Shown: positions 19,273 to 27,510 of the stretch, in pieces
Layout: the number at the start of each line of letters is the position of its first letter
Position numbering within the stretch: position 1 is the stretch's first letter
Assembly (NCBI RefSeq): GCF_001427145.1
Contig: NZ_LMGL01000001.1
Span: forward strand, 124,823 to 188,822
Reading direction: 5' to 3'
Length of the DNA stretch: 64,000 nucleotides
DNA from: Microbacterium sp. Root166
GTDB lineage: Bacteria; Actinomycetota; Actinomycetes; Actinomycetales; Microbacteriaceae
Made by a program: the position numbers and the translations under genes
Notes under the pieces: generated by a model
What the model saw: the letters and a program-made list of their open reading frames with translations, nothing else
The model's database searches: none
Told to the model about the DNA's origin: nothing

Positions 19273-19715
19273 TGGTCTCCTCCCACGAGGAGGACCGACG
19301 TGGCGGTCACGACGTGGCCGCCCTCGGCATCCCGGATGTCGGCGTCGCTCGTCACCATGGCATTGCCTCCCAGCGTGCGGATGCCGGTCACCGACAGCGT
19401 CGCGGTGAGCTCGTCGCCGGCCACGATCGGCCGCGTGTAACGGAAGCGCTGCTCGGCGTGGAGCACGCGCGAGAGCTCGATCCCCGAGTCCGGCTCGGCG
19501 AGGAGCTGCTGCAGCGTGAGGTCCTGCACGACCATCGCGAAGGTCGGCGGGGCGACGACGTCGGCGTAGCCGAGCGCCTGCGCCGCGACCGGGTCCGAAT
19601 GCTGCGGGTCGTCGGCGAAGACGGCGCGAGCGAACTCGCGCACCTTCTCACGGCCGACGAGGTAAGGGGACGTCGGGGGGAATTCCCGGCCGACGATCTC
19701 GGGGTTCACTGGCAC
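19269..19715 (-). CDS. hadA: FAS1-type MaoC dehydratase, non-catalytic partner
   Basis: A 148-residue hot-dog protein with the HadA-like N-terminus VNPEIVGREFPPTSPYLVGREKVREFA. It lacks the D-x-N-P-x-H active-site motif of its partner at 18859. In the mycobacterial complex HadA stabilises the long acyl chain while HadB catalyses. The start is a GTG (GTGCCAGTGAAC), with a second GTG two codons later. It is the first gene of hadA-hadB-murB. Confidence 0.8.
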   Translation of the reverse strand: MPVNPEIVGREFPPTSPYLVGREKVREFARAVFADDPQHSDPVAAQALGYADVVAPPTFAMVVQDLTLQQLLAEPDSGIELSRVLHAEQRFRYTRPIVAGDELTATLSVTGIRTLGGNAMVTSDADIRDAEGGHVVTATSVLLVGGDQ

Positions 19716-19752
19716 CGTGCCATCCTACCGAGCGGCTTTCGCGGCCCGTCCG

Positions 19753-20547
19753 TCAGCGACGCCGCCCGCGGACGGCCCGCACCGCCATCTGCACCGCGAT
19801 GACGGCGAGGAAGGCGGCGAAGAGGACGTTGCCCACGAGCGGGTCGACCGACACGGCGAGCCAGGCGCCGAGCGCCGTGGTCGTGCAGGCCGCCGCACCG
19901 ATGATCGCGGCAGCCACGAGGTCGACGTTCGAGCGGCGCACGTTGCCGATGGTGCCCGACACGGCGGTCGGGATCATCATGAGGAGCGAGGTGCCCTTGG
20001 CCACCAGGTCGCTCGTGCCGAACAGCACCATGAGCGCCGGCACGACGATGATCCCGCCGCCCACTCCGATGAGTCCTGCGACGATGCCGGTGACCACGCC
20101 GAGCACCACGAGGCCCAGACCGCTCAGCACCGTCAGTTCGAGAACGGCGTCTCGGGACGGGATCACGATGAAGAGACTCACGATCACCAGGACCAGGAAC
20201 CCCACGAAGCCCCAGCGCAGGAGCGTCAGCGGCAGTCGGGGCAGGAGCCACGTGCCGATCTGCGCACCGACGACGGCGCCGGCCGCGAGGAGCAGCGCCG
20301 GAATCCACGCGACGGAGTCGTGGATCGCGTAGGAGATGACCCCGACGGTGGCCGTGGGCACGATCGCGGCGAGCGAGGTCCCCGCGGCGAGGCGCTGGTC
20401 GAATCCCAGCACCAGCACGAGCAGCGGAACGATGACCGTGCCTCCGCCGACGCCGAAGAGGCCCGACAGAAGCCCTGCGACGAGTCCGATGCCGACGCAC
20501 GTCAGGATGAAGCGAGCGCCTCGCGGCCTCGGCGTGGTGCCGGGCAC
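19753..20547 (-). CDS. TauE/SafE-family sulfite/organosulfur permease
   Basis: A 264-residue protein with eight hydrophobic helices in two halves. Each half begins with the diagnostic Gly-rich motif: GLLSGLFGVGGGTVIVPLLV (about 24-43) and GLIGVGGGIIVVPALMVLFG (about 158-177). TauE/SafE proteins move sulfite, sulfoacetate or other small organic anions across the membrane. The substrate cannot be told. It sits 3 bp from the DUF2510 gene upstream, but the functions look unrelated. Confidence 0.88.
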   Translation of the reverse strand: MPGTTPRPRGARFILTCVGIGLVAGLLSGLFGVGGGTVIVPLLVLVLGFDQRLAAGTSLAAIVPTATVGVISYAIHDSVAWIPALLLAAGAVVGAQIGTWLLPRLPLTLLRWGFVGFLVLVIVSLFIVIPSRDAVLELTVLSGLGLVVLGVVTGIVAGLIGVGGGIIVVPALMVLFGTSDLVAKGTSLLMMIPTAVSGTIGNVRRSNVDLVAAAIIGAAACTTTALGAWLAVSVDPLVGNVLFAAFLAVIAVQMAVRAVRGRRR

Positions 20548-20550
20548 CGG

Positions 20551-21414
20551 TCAGTTCTCGATGTCGTCGATGACCCACTCGCCGTCGATGGACACCAGCG
20601 TGTACTCGTAGGCGATCTCGGTGCGCTCGGGCTCGTCGAGCGGCTCGCCGTCCTCATCGGTGAGCGCATCGTAGGTCTCGTTCGTCGAGACGACGATCTC
20701 GCCGCCGTCGGCCTCGATGTCGAGGACCTCCACGGCGTAGTTCTCGCCCTCCGCGGCGAATCCCTCGGCGTCAGCGGTGAAGGACTCGCAGTCCGGCCAG
20801 GACGCCTCGCGGAACGACTCGCTCGTCGAGGCGACGTACGCGTCGCAGTCCACGTTCTGCCATGCGTCGTCGTACAGTTCGACGGCGGCGACCGCTGCTT
20901 GATCGTCGGCGCTGGACGGGGCGACGCCCGATGCGCCTCCGCCGGCGTTCATGCCGAGGATCACGGGGATCAGGACGGCTGCGCCGATCACGAGGCCGAG
21001 CATCACGACGCCGAGAACGACCCAGACGATCCAGAGCTTCGACTTCCGCGGCGCCGTGGCCGCGGTGAAGATGCCTGTGGCGCCGGCTTCTCCCGGGTAG
21101 CCGCCCGGATACGCGCCCTGCGGATGATCGGGGTGGCCGGCGGCCGGGTATTCGCCGGGGCCCGGCTGGACCGGCTCCGTGGGAAGGGCAGGTGCGCCGG
21201 CCGCCGGCGGGACTCCCACGCCGAGCGCAGCCGCGGCCGCGGTCTCCGCGGGAAGCGGAGCAGCCTCCGCGGAGGCGACGATCTCGGCCTCCGTCGGGGC
21301 ATCGGCGTCGGTCTCGGGGTCGGGCGCGACGACGTGCTCCGTCCACTGTGCGCCGTCCCACCAGCGCAGGGCGCCGTGTCCGTCGTCGTACCAGCCGGGA
21401 GGTGTCGTCGCCAT
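20551..21414 (-). CDS. DUF2510 membrane protein, paralog 1
   Basis: A 287-residue protein of unknown function. It has an N-terminal DUF2510 domain (PPGWYDDGHGALRWWDGAQW), an Ala/Pro/Gly-rich linker, one TM helix (about 133-155, WIVWVVLGVVMLGLVIGAAV) and an external domain. That domain has the module VELYDDAWQNVDCDAYVAST...WPDCESFTADAEGF and ends in a SIDGEWVIDDIEN tail. It is clearly related to its neighbour at 21447, which ends TDGEWVIDEAFVD. The ATG at 21414 is preferred over a TTG two codons upstream. Confidence 0.8.
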   Translation of the reverse strand: MATTPPGWYDDGHGALRWWDGAQWTEHVVAPDPETDADAPTEAEIVASAEAAPLPAETAAAAALGVGVPPAAGAPALPTEPVQPGPGEYPAAGHPDHPQGAYPGGYPGEAGATGIFTAATAPRKSKLWIVWVVLGVVMLGLVIGAAVLIPVILGMNAGGGASGVAPSSADDQAAVAAVELYDDAWQNVDCDAYVASTSESFREASWPDCESFTADAEGFAAEGENYAVEVLDIEADGGEIVVSTNETYDALTDEDGEPLDEPERTEIAYEYTLVSIDGEWVIDDIEN

Positions 21415-21446
21415 GGTCAAACCCTACGCCTCATCGGCGTGCGCGC

Positions 21447-22268
21447 TCAGTCGACGAAAGCCTCGTCGATCACCCATTCCCCGTCGGTCTCGACGAGAAG
21501 GTACTCCCAGCGGTCGTCATAAGGCTCGGGCTCCTCGAGGGGCGCCCCGTCCTCGTCGTACAGCCAGGAGTACGACTCGGTGACCGACACCGCGATCGCG
21601 CCGCCGACCGTCTCGACCTCACGGATCTCCATCTCGAAGTCCTCGACACCGCCGTAGAAGTTGCGGGCGGCGCTGTAGAACGACTCGCAGTCCGCCCACT
21701 CGTTGTACTCGCGGTACGCCTCGGTCGTCGTCGCGAAGAAGTCCTCGCAGTCCGCGAGCCGCCAGGCGTCGTCGTAGAGCTCGACGGCGGCGATCGCGGC
21801 ATCCTCGTCAGCGGAGCTCGGTGTGCCGTCGTCCTCCTCGGCGGACGAGTCGTCGTCCTCGACCGAGGAGACGGCCGGCGACGGCTCGCTCGCGCCTCCG
21901 CCGGAGCTGACCAGGAGCAGCGGAATCATCACGATGGCGGTGATCACGATGCCCAGGGCCACCACTCCGCCGACCGTCCACCAGATCCATGCCTTGGAGG
22001 TGCGCGGCGGCGGAGCCACCGCGTACACGCCGGCCGCGGCATCCGGTCCGTACGGGGTGTAGGCACCCGGGTACTCGGCCGTCGACGCGGGCATGACGTA
22101 CGGCGGCGTCGGCGCGATCGGAGCGGTCTCAGCGTGCGAGTCCGTCGCGGCCGCGGCCGGCACGGGTGCGGCCGCGTCGGCAGGCGCCACGTGGTCGGTC
22201 CACTGCGTGCCGTCCCACCAGCGCATGGCGCCGCGTCCGTCGTCGTACCAGCCCGCGGGTGTCGTCAT
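21447..22268 (-). CDS. DUF2510 membrane protein, paralog 2
   Basis: A 273-residue paralog of the preceding gene with the same plan. DUF2510 is PAGWYDDGRGAMRWWDGTQW, followed by a Pro/Ala linker with YPGAYTPYGPDAAAGVY and one TM helix (WWTVGGVVALGIVITAIVM). An acidic Ser/Asp/Glu spacer leads to the paired-Cys module VELYDDAWRLADCEDFFATT...EWADCESFYSAARNFYG. The two genes are adjacent (32 bp apart), so a tandem duplication followed by divergence is likely. No enzyme motif is visible. Confidence 0.8.
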   Translation of the reverse strand: MTTPAGWYDDGRGAMRWWDGTQWTDHVAPADAAAPVPAAAATDSHAETAPIAPTPPYVMPASTAEYPGAYTPYGPDAAAGVYAVAPPPRTSKAWIWWTVGGVVALGIVITAIVMIPLLLVSSGGGASEPSPAVSSVEDDDSSAEEDDGTPSSADEDAAIAAVELYDDAWRLADCEDFFATTTEAYREYNEWADCESFYSAARNFYGGVEDFEMEIREVETVGGAIAVSVTESYSWLYDEDGAPLEEPEPYDDRWEYLLVETDGEWVIDEAFVD

Positions 22269-22275
22269 GGATCAC

Positions 22276-22317
22276 ACGATAGGCCCCGGGTGCGCCGCGG
22301 CGACTCACCCGGATCGT
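22276..22317. terminator. Hairpin terminator downstream of the sugar isomerase
   Basis: CCGGGTG (22286-22292) pairs with CACCCGG (22306-22312), flanked by ACGAT/ATCGT. It lies between the isomerase stop (22385, minus) and the start of the DUF2510 gene on the same strand. Confidence 0.55.
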
Positions 22318-22321
22318 ATGA

Positions 22322-22421
22322 GTTGGCGCGGCGTCAGCGGCTGCTGAACGCCGCGTCGAACGCGGCTGTCGCGTTGGCGCGGCGTCAGCGGCTGCTGAAC
22401 GCCGCGTCGAACGCGGCTGTC
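22322..22421. repeat. 51-bp tandem duplication spanning a stop codon
   Basis: Positions 22322-22370 and 22373-22421 are identical over 49 bp with a 51-bp period. The downstream (gene-sense first) copy holds the last 11 codons and TGA stop of the isomerase gene; the other copy repeats them beyond the stop. The unit contains a short GCCGCG-TTCGA-CGCGGC hairpin, so the duplication also doubles that hairpin. Confidence 0.95.
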
Positions 22422-23386
22422 GGCGCGGCGAAGGCGTTGCGCTTGACGAACTCCAGCGCCTCCGGGGCACCGAGCAGTCGGTCCATTCCGGCGTCCTCCC
22501 ACTCCACCGAGATCGGGCCGTCGTAGCCGATGCTGTTCAGCGCCCGGAACGAGGCCTCCCACGGCACGTCGCCACGCCCGGTCGAGACGAAGTCCCAGCC
22601 CCGGCGCAGGTCGGCCCACGCCAGGTGCGACCCGAGCCGGCCGTTGCGGCCGTTGCCGACGTTCAGCTTCACGTCCTTGCAGTCGACGTGGTAGATGAGG
22701 TCCTTGAACTCGAGGATGAAGTCCACCGGGTCCAGCTGCTGCCACATGAAGTGGGACGGATCCCAGTTGAGGCCGAACGCGGGGCGGTGCCCGATGGCCT
22801 CGAGGGTGCGCACGGTGGTCCAGTAGTCGTAGGCGATCTCGCTCGGGTGCACCTCGTGGGCGAAGCGCACGCCGACCTCGTCGAAGACGTCGAGGATGGG
22901 GTTCCAGCGGTCGGCGAAGTCCTGGTAGCCGGCGTCGACGGCCTCCTGCGAGACCGGCGGGAACATCGCGACGTACTTCCAGATGCTCGAGCCGGTGAAG
23001 CCCACGACGGTCTTCACGCCGAGCTTCGCGGCGAGGCGAGCCGTGTTCTTCATCTCTTCGGCCGCGCGCTGACGCACGCCCTCGGGATCACCGTCGCCCC
23101 ACACCCGGTCGGAGAGGATGTCGCGGTGGCGCTGGTCGATGGGGTCGTCGCACACCGCCTGTCCCTTGAGGTGGTTGGAGATGGCCCAGACCTTGAGTCC
23201 GTGCCGTTCGAGCAGGTCGAGCCTGCCCTGCACGTACTCTTCGTCGTCCCAGCGCCACGGGTCGAGGTGGTCGCCCCAGCAGGCGAGCTCGAGCCCGTCG
23301 TAGCCCCACTCGGCGGCGAGGCGCGCGACCTCTTCGAGCGGCAGATCGGCCCATTGGCCGGTGAACAGGGTGATGGGTCGCGACAT
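22385..23386 (-). CDS. Sugar phosphate isomerase/epimerase-family TIM-barrel protein
   Basis: A 333-residue xylose-isomerase-like TIM barrel. Probable metal ligands sit in [13 protein letters not shown] (Glu), [11 protein letters not shown] (Asp/His), HVDCKDVK and ISVEWEDAG (Glu). This family covers ketose epimerases, inosose dehydratase-like enzymes and 3-keto-glycoside processing enzymes. It has a TAAGGAA ribosome binding site before ATG 23386. It follows the Gfo/Idh/MocA gene by 41 bp and is probably co-transcribed with it. The paired oxidoreductase suggests sequential oxidation and isomerisation of an unusual sugar or cyclitol. The 3' end is tandemly duplicated. Confidence 0.85.
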   Translation of the reverse strand: MSRPITLFTGQWADLPLEEVARLAAEWGYDGLELACWGDHLDPWRWDDEEYVQGRLDLLERHGLKVWAISNHLKGQAVCDDPIDQRHRDILSDRVWGDGDPEGVRQRAAEEMKNTARLAAKLGVKTVVGFTGSSIWKYVAMFPPVSQEAVDAGYQDFADRWNPILDVFDEVGVRFAHEVHPSEIAYDYWTTVRTLEAIGHRPAFGLNWDPSHFMWQQLDPVDFILEFKDLIYHVDCKDVKLNVGNGRNGRLGSHLAWADLRRGWDFVSTGRGDVPWEASFRALNSIGYDGPISVEWEDAGMDRLLGAPEALEFVKRNAFAAPTAAFDAAFSSR

Positions 23387-23427
23387 TGCGGTTCCTTACG
23401 GTCTGTCTCTGGAGATGGGATGCCGGA

Positions 23428-24597
23428 TCAGGCGTCGGTGCGCGTCCAGGCGCTGTCGGCGGCCGAGCTGCGCTCCACCGCGTCGAGCACCCGCTGGACG
23501 TGCAGCCCGTCGTCGAACGACGGCAGCGGCTGCGTGCCTTCGCCGATCGCGGTGACGAAGTCGAACACCTGGTGGGAGAAGCCGTGCTCGTAGCCGAGCA
23601 TATGACCGGTGGGCCACCACGGCGCAAGGTAGGGATGGTCGTGCTCGGTGACGAGGATCCGCTGGAAGCCGAGTCCGGTCTCGGGGAGCGTCGCGTCGTA
23701 GAACTCGAGCTCGTTGAGGCGCTCCAGGTCGAAGGCGATCGCACCCTTGGAGCCGGAGATCTCGATGCGCAGGGCGTTCTTGCGGCCGGTGCGGAAGCGC
23801 GTCGCCTCGAACGAGGCGAGCGCGCCGGACTCCAAGCGGCCGGTGAACAGGGCGATGTCGTCCACCGTCACGGCGCCGCGCTCGGTCGAGGCGGTGCCGG
23901 AGAGTCCGACGCCCTCGCCCAGCAGCGGGCGCTCGGTGACGAGCGTCTCGATGATGCCCGAGACGGTGGTGACCTTCTGACCGGTGATGTACTCGGTGAG
24001 GTCGATCGCGTGGGCGCCGATGTCGCCGAGCGCGCCCGAGCCCGCGAGCTCCTTCTTCATGCGCCACGTGAGGGGCGCCTCGGCATCCATGAGCCAGTCC
24101 TGCAGGTACTCGGCGCGCACCTGGCGGATCTCGCCGATCCGCCCCGAGGCGACGAGGTCGCGGGCGAACGTCGTGGCGGGCACGCGACGGTAGGTGAACC
24201 CCACCATCGAGCGGATGCCGCGCCCGGCCGCCGCGGTCGCTGCGGCCGCCATGCGCTCCGCCTCTTCGACGGTGTTCGCGAGCGGCTTCTCGCAGAGCAC
24301 GTGCTTGCCGGCTTCCAGCGCGGCGATGGCGATCTCGGCGTGGGTGTCGCCGGGAGTGACGATGTCGACCACGTCGATGTCGTCGCGGGCGATGACCTCG
24401 CGCCAGTCGGTGGCCGTCTCGTTCCAGCCCCACTTTCGAGCGGATGCCTCGACCGTGGCCTGATTGCGGCCGACGACGACGGTCATCTCGGGCTCGAGCG
24501 GGAGATCGAAGAAGCGGGGTGCGACCCGCCAGCCCTGGGAGTGTGCGGCGCCCATGAAGCCGTGGCCGATCATGGCGATGCGAAGCGTCTCGGTCAA
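23428..24597 (-). CDS. Gfo/Idh/MocA-family oxidoreductase
   Basis: A 389-residue NAD(P)-dependent sugar or cyclitol dehydrogenase. The Rossmann start is LRIAMIGHGFMGAAHSQGW, the conserved EKP motif is in KHVLCEKPLANTVEEA, and the C-terminal substrate domain has SGALGDIGAHAIDLTEY with the catalytic Asp/His. The start is a TTG at 24597 with ACAGGACA upstream; starting at the next ATG would delete the first beta strand. It belongs to the ROK-linked transport cassette. Inositol 2-dehydrogenase and glycoside 3-dehydrogenase are possible activities. Confidence 0.87.
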   Translation of the reverse strand: MTETLRIAMIGHGFMGAAHSQGWRVAPRFFDLPLEPEMTVVVGRNQATVEASARKWGWNETATDWREVIARDDIDVVDIVTPGDTHAEIAIAALEAGKHVLCEKPLANTVEEAERMAAAATAAAGRGIRSMVGFTYRRVPATTFARDLVASGRIGEIRQVRAEYLQDWLMDAEAPLTWRMKKELAGSGALGDIGAHAIDLTEYITGQKVTTVSGIIETLVTERPLLGEGVGLSGTASTERGAVTVDDIALFTGRLESGALASFEATRFRTGRKNALRIEISGSKGAIAFDLERLNELEFYDATLPETGLGFQRILVTEHDHPYLAPWWPTGHMLGYEHGFSHQVFDFVTAIGEGTQPLPSFDDGLHVQRVLDAVERSSAADSAWTRTDA

Positions 24598-24624
24598 CGC
24601 GGTGTCCTGTCTCGGGAGGTATGG

Positions 24625-24660
24625 CGCGGGGCGCCCGTCGATTGCGACGGGCGCCCCGCG
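24625..24660. terminator. Strong hairpin after the sugar-binding protein gene
   Basis: A perfect 16-bp stem with a 4-nt loop (CGCGGGGCGCCCGTCG / complement, loop ATTG), 10 bp after the binding-protein stop on the minus strand. It probably limits read-through into the oxidoreductase and isomerase genes, so that the binding protein is made in excess. Confidence 0.8.
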
Positions 24661-24670
24661 TCGTCGTAAT

Positions 24671-25717
24671 TTACTCGAAGGAGAGGTCGATGAACTGGTC
24701 GACGTTGTCCTTCGTCACGACGGGCGCGTCGAGCACGATGCGGTTCGGGATGCTCGGCGTGATGAGGTCTCCCATCGTCTTGGCCTGGGCGATGAGGCGC
24801 GCGAGCGCGACACCGTCGGCGGCCTGGGTTGACGGGTAGATGACCGTCGCCTTGAGCACCGAGTCGTCTGCCTGGATGGCCTCCATGGCGCTGCGGCTTC
24901 CCGCGCCGCCCATCATGAAGAACTCGTCGCGGCCGGCCGCGTCGATGGCCGCGAGGACGCCGATGCCCTGGTCGTCGTCGTGGTTCCACAGCGCGTCGAT
25001 CTGCGGGTTGGCCGACAGCAGCTGCGAAGCCGCCGCCTCGCCACCGGCGACAGTGAAGTCGGCGGCCACTCGGGCCGAGACCTCGAGACCGCAGTCCTCG
25101 AGCGCGTCCGCGAAGCCGTCCGAGCGGTCCTGCGTCAGCGGCAGCGAGTCGATGCCAGCGATCTCCGCGACGATCGCGTCGGGGTTGTCGCCGAGCTGCT
25201 CGCAGACGTACGTACCGGCGCTGACGCCCATGCCGTAGTTGTCGCCGAGGATCGTCGCACGAGCCGCGAACGGGCTCGAGAATTCGCGGTCCACGTTGAT
25301 GACCGGGATGCCGGCCTCCATCGCGGCGATGGCGGCCTCGGTGAGCGCGGCGCCGTCGGTCGGCAGCAGCACGATGGCGTCCACGCCCTCATTGACGAAG
25401 GTCTCGACCGCGGCGATCTGGGCGATCGGGTCGTTGGTGCCCTCTGCGACGCGCAGTTCGACGTCGTCGAAGCTGTCTGCGGCCGCCTGGGCGCCGGAGT
25501 TGATCGCGCCGAGCCAGCCGTGGTCGGCCGCGGGGCCCGAGAAGCCGATGACGACCGTGTCGCCCGACTCCGCGTTCTCCTCGGACGACGTGCCCTGGTC
25601 GACGACGCTGTCCTCTTCGGCTCCCCCGCCCGTGCAGCCGGCGAGAAGTCCGATCGCGGCGATGACCGCGGTGCCGGTGAGCACGAGTCGCGTGCGCGCC
25701 TTCAGGTGTGAGCGCAT
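24671..25717 (-). CDS. Sugar ABC transporter substrate-binding lipoprotein (RbsB-like)
   Basis: A 348-residue pentose/hexose-binding protein. Its lipobox GLLAGC anchors C28, followed by an acidic linker. The binding fold shows GFSGPAADHGWLGAINSGAQ, DAIVLLPTDGAAL, PVINVDREF and DALWNHDDDQGIGV. A perfect AAGGAGG site precedes the ATG. It is transcribed divergently from the ATPase/permease genes across a 272-bp region carrying three GAAGTC boxes, so both arms are probably repressed by the ROK protein encoded at 28689. The ligand is unknown; the neighbouring enzymes suggest a cyclitol or modified sugar. Confidence 0.9.
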   Translation of the reverse strand: MRSHLKARTRLVLTGTAVIAAIGLLAGCTGGGAEEDSVVDQGTSSEENAESGDTVVIGFSGPAADHGWLGAINSGAQAAADSFDDVELRVAEGTNDPIAQIAAVETFVNEGVDAIVLLPTDGAALTEAAIAAMEAGIPVINVDREFSSPFAARATILGDNYGMGVSAGTYVCEQLGDNPDAIVAEIAGIDSLPLTQDRSDGFADALEDCGLEVSARVAADFTVAGGEAAASQLLSANPQIDALWNHDDDQGIGVLAAIDAAGRDEFFMMGGAGSRSAMEAIQADDSVLKATVIYPSTQAADGVALARLIAQAKTMGDLITPSIPNRIVLDAPVVTKDNVDQFIDLSFE

Positions 25718-25784
25718 TGTGTTCCTCCTTGAATGTGATGCAGCTAGGACGCGGGGACTCGCGAGAGGGACGCTGACCGTACTC

Positions 25785-25897
25785 GAGGAAGTCCACGCTG
25801 ACGAAGATCACCGTAGCAGAAGTCTGCAGAACATTGTCACCTTTTGTTTTCTGTCCGTCAGAAGTGGGTGACTTTGCCTGAACGGGCGGAAGTCCGC
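25785..25897. promoter_or_regulatory. Three GAAGTC boxes, candidate ROK operators
   Basis: GAGGAAGTCCAC (25785-25796), GCAGAAGTCTGC (25816-25827) and GCGGAAGTCCGC (25886-25897) are 12-mers with inverted 5-bp ends around a central AG; the last two are perfect in the arms. All lie in the divergent region between the binding-protein and ATPase genes. The same box recurs before the ROK gene. Confidence 0.6.
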
Positions 25898-25977
25898 GGC
25901 TGCAGGGGGTTGGCGTCGGATACCGACCTCAACCGGCGTCGGCGAATTGGGGCTCGGCAAGCGGCCGTCCGTCGTGT

Positions 25978-25983
25978 TATGTT
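25978..25983 (+). promoter_or_regulatory. Candidate -10 element for a leaderless ATPase gene
   Basis: TATGTT ends 6 nt before the GTG at 25990, and no Shine-Dalgarno sequence precedes that codon. This spacing would place the transcript start at or next to the GTG. Confidence 0.45.
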
Positions 25984-25989
25984 CAACCC

Positions 25990-27510
25990 GTGATCAAAGT
26001 TGACCATCAATCGGCATTACTCGACGTCAGAGGCGTGACGAAGTCCTTCGCCGGCGTTCGCGCCCTCCGCGGGGTCGACCTGCAGGTCGTTCCCGGCGAG
26101 GTGCACTGCGTCCTCGGCCAGAACGGCGCGGGCAAGTCGACGCTCATCAAGACGCTCGCGGGCGTGCACCGCCCGGACGAGGGTGAGATCTCCTGGCTCG
26201 GAGAGCCCGTCGTGATCCCGAACCCGGAGTCCGCGATCGAGCTCGGCATCGCCACGATGTACCAGGAGCTCGACGTCGTCGACGGCCTGACGATCGCCGA
26301 GAACATCTTCCTCGGGCATGAGCTGGCGCGCGGCGGCTTCACCAAGCGCTCCGAGGCCGCCAAGCAGACCCGCGAGCTGCTGCGCCGGCTGGGCCACGCG
26401 AACCTCTCCCCGCACACCGAAGTGGGCACGCTGTCCGCCGCGAACAAGCAGATCGTCTCCATGGCGCGCGCACTGTCGCACGACATCAAGCTGATGATCA
26501 TGGACGAGCCGTCCGCCGTCCTCGACTCCGAAGAGGTGAAGAACCTCTTCCACGTCGTGAAGGAGCTCACCTCCGCGGGCATCGCGGTGGTCTACATCAC
26601 CCACCGCCTGGAGGAGATCCGGCAGATCGGCGACCGCATCACCGTGCTGAAGGACGGTCGCACCACGGCGGTCGGGCTTCCTGTCGCCGACACCCCCACG
26701 TCCGAGCTCATCCGGCTCATGACCGGGCGCGATGTCGAGAACGTCTTCCCGCCTGCGGTGCCCGTGCCGGCCGACGCGCCGACCGTGCTCGAGGTCGAGG
26801 GCCTCGCTCTCGGCGGCGTCTTCGAGGACGTGTCGTTCTCGGTGCGCGCCGGCGAGATCGTCGGGCTGGCGGGACTGGTGGGCTCCGGCCGCTCGGAGAT
26901 CCTCGAGACCGTCTACGGCGCCCGTCGCTCGTCCGCCGGCACCGTCAAAATCGGCGGCAAGGGGCTGCGTCGCGGCTCCGTCGTCCACGCGGTCCGGGCC
27001 GGCATCGGGCTCTCGCCCGAGGAGCGCAAGAGCCAGGGCCTCGTGCTCGACGAACCCATCTACGTCAACGTCACGCTCTCGTCGATGTCGCGGTTCGCCA
27101 AGGGCGGCTTCCTCGACGAGCGCGCCGAGCGCAAGGTCGCGCGCGAGCAGATCGAGGCGCTCGAGCTGCGGCCCGCCGATCCCGACCGGCCGGCGATGAC
27201 GCTCTCGGGCGGCAACCAGCAGAAGATCCTGCTGGCCCGCTGGCTCGTGCACGGCACACGTGTCCTGCTCCTGGACGAGCCCACCCGTGGCGTGGATGTC
27301 GGCGCACGCGCCGAGATCTACGCCCTCATCCGTCGCCTCGCCGCCGCCGGCAACGCCGTCGTGATCGTCTCGAGCGAGATCGAGGAGGTGCTCGGCCTCG
27401 CCGACACCGTCCTCGTCGTGGCCGACGGCCGCGTGCTCAAGACCCTCCCCGCCTCACAGATCGACGAGCACGGTGTGCTCGATCTCGTCATGAAAGGAAC
27501 CGCCGCGTGA
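25990..27510 (+). CDS. Sugar ABC transporter ATPase, double NBD (RbsA-like)
   Basis: A 506-residue tandem ATPase. NBD1 has Walker [17 protein letters not shown], signature-like LSAANKQIVSMARAL and Walker B LMIMDEPSAVLD. NBD2 has a degenerate Walker A GLVGSGRSEILE (Arg for Lys, normal in this family), a canonical [15 protein letters not shown] and LLLDEPTRGVDVGAR. It energises import through the permease that overlaps its stop by 4 nt. GTG 25990 appears leaderless. It is divergent from the matching binding protein. Confidence 0.92.
   Translation: MIKVDHQSALLDVRGVTKSFAGVRALRGVDLQVVPGEVHCVLGQNGAGKSTLIKTLAGVHRPDEGEISWLGEPVVIPNPESAIELGIATMYQELDVVDGLTIAENIFLGHELARGGFTKRSEAAKQTRELLRRLGHANLSPHTEVGTLSAANKQIVSMARALSHDIKLMIMDEPSAVLDSEEVKNLFHVVKELTSAGIAVVYITHRLEEIRQIGDRITVLKDGRTTAVGLPVADTPTSELIRLMTGRDVENVFPPAVPVPADAPTVLEVEGLALGGVFEDVSFSVRAGEIVGLAGLVGSGRSEILETVYGARRSSAGTVKIGGKGLRRGSVVHAVRAGIGLSPEERKSQGLVLDEPIYVNVTLSSMSRFAKGGFLDERAERKVAREQIEALELRPADPDRPAMTLSGGNQQKILLARWLVHGTRVLLLDEPTRGVDVGARAEIYALIRRLAAAGNAVVIVSSEIEEVLGLADTVLVVADGRVLKTLPASQIDEHGVLDLVMKGTAA

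Noticed and set aside
22322..22421. Tandem repeat read as a CRISPR array.
   Set aside because: Only two copies, 2 bp between them, no spacers, no cas genes, and the repeat is coding sequence.
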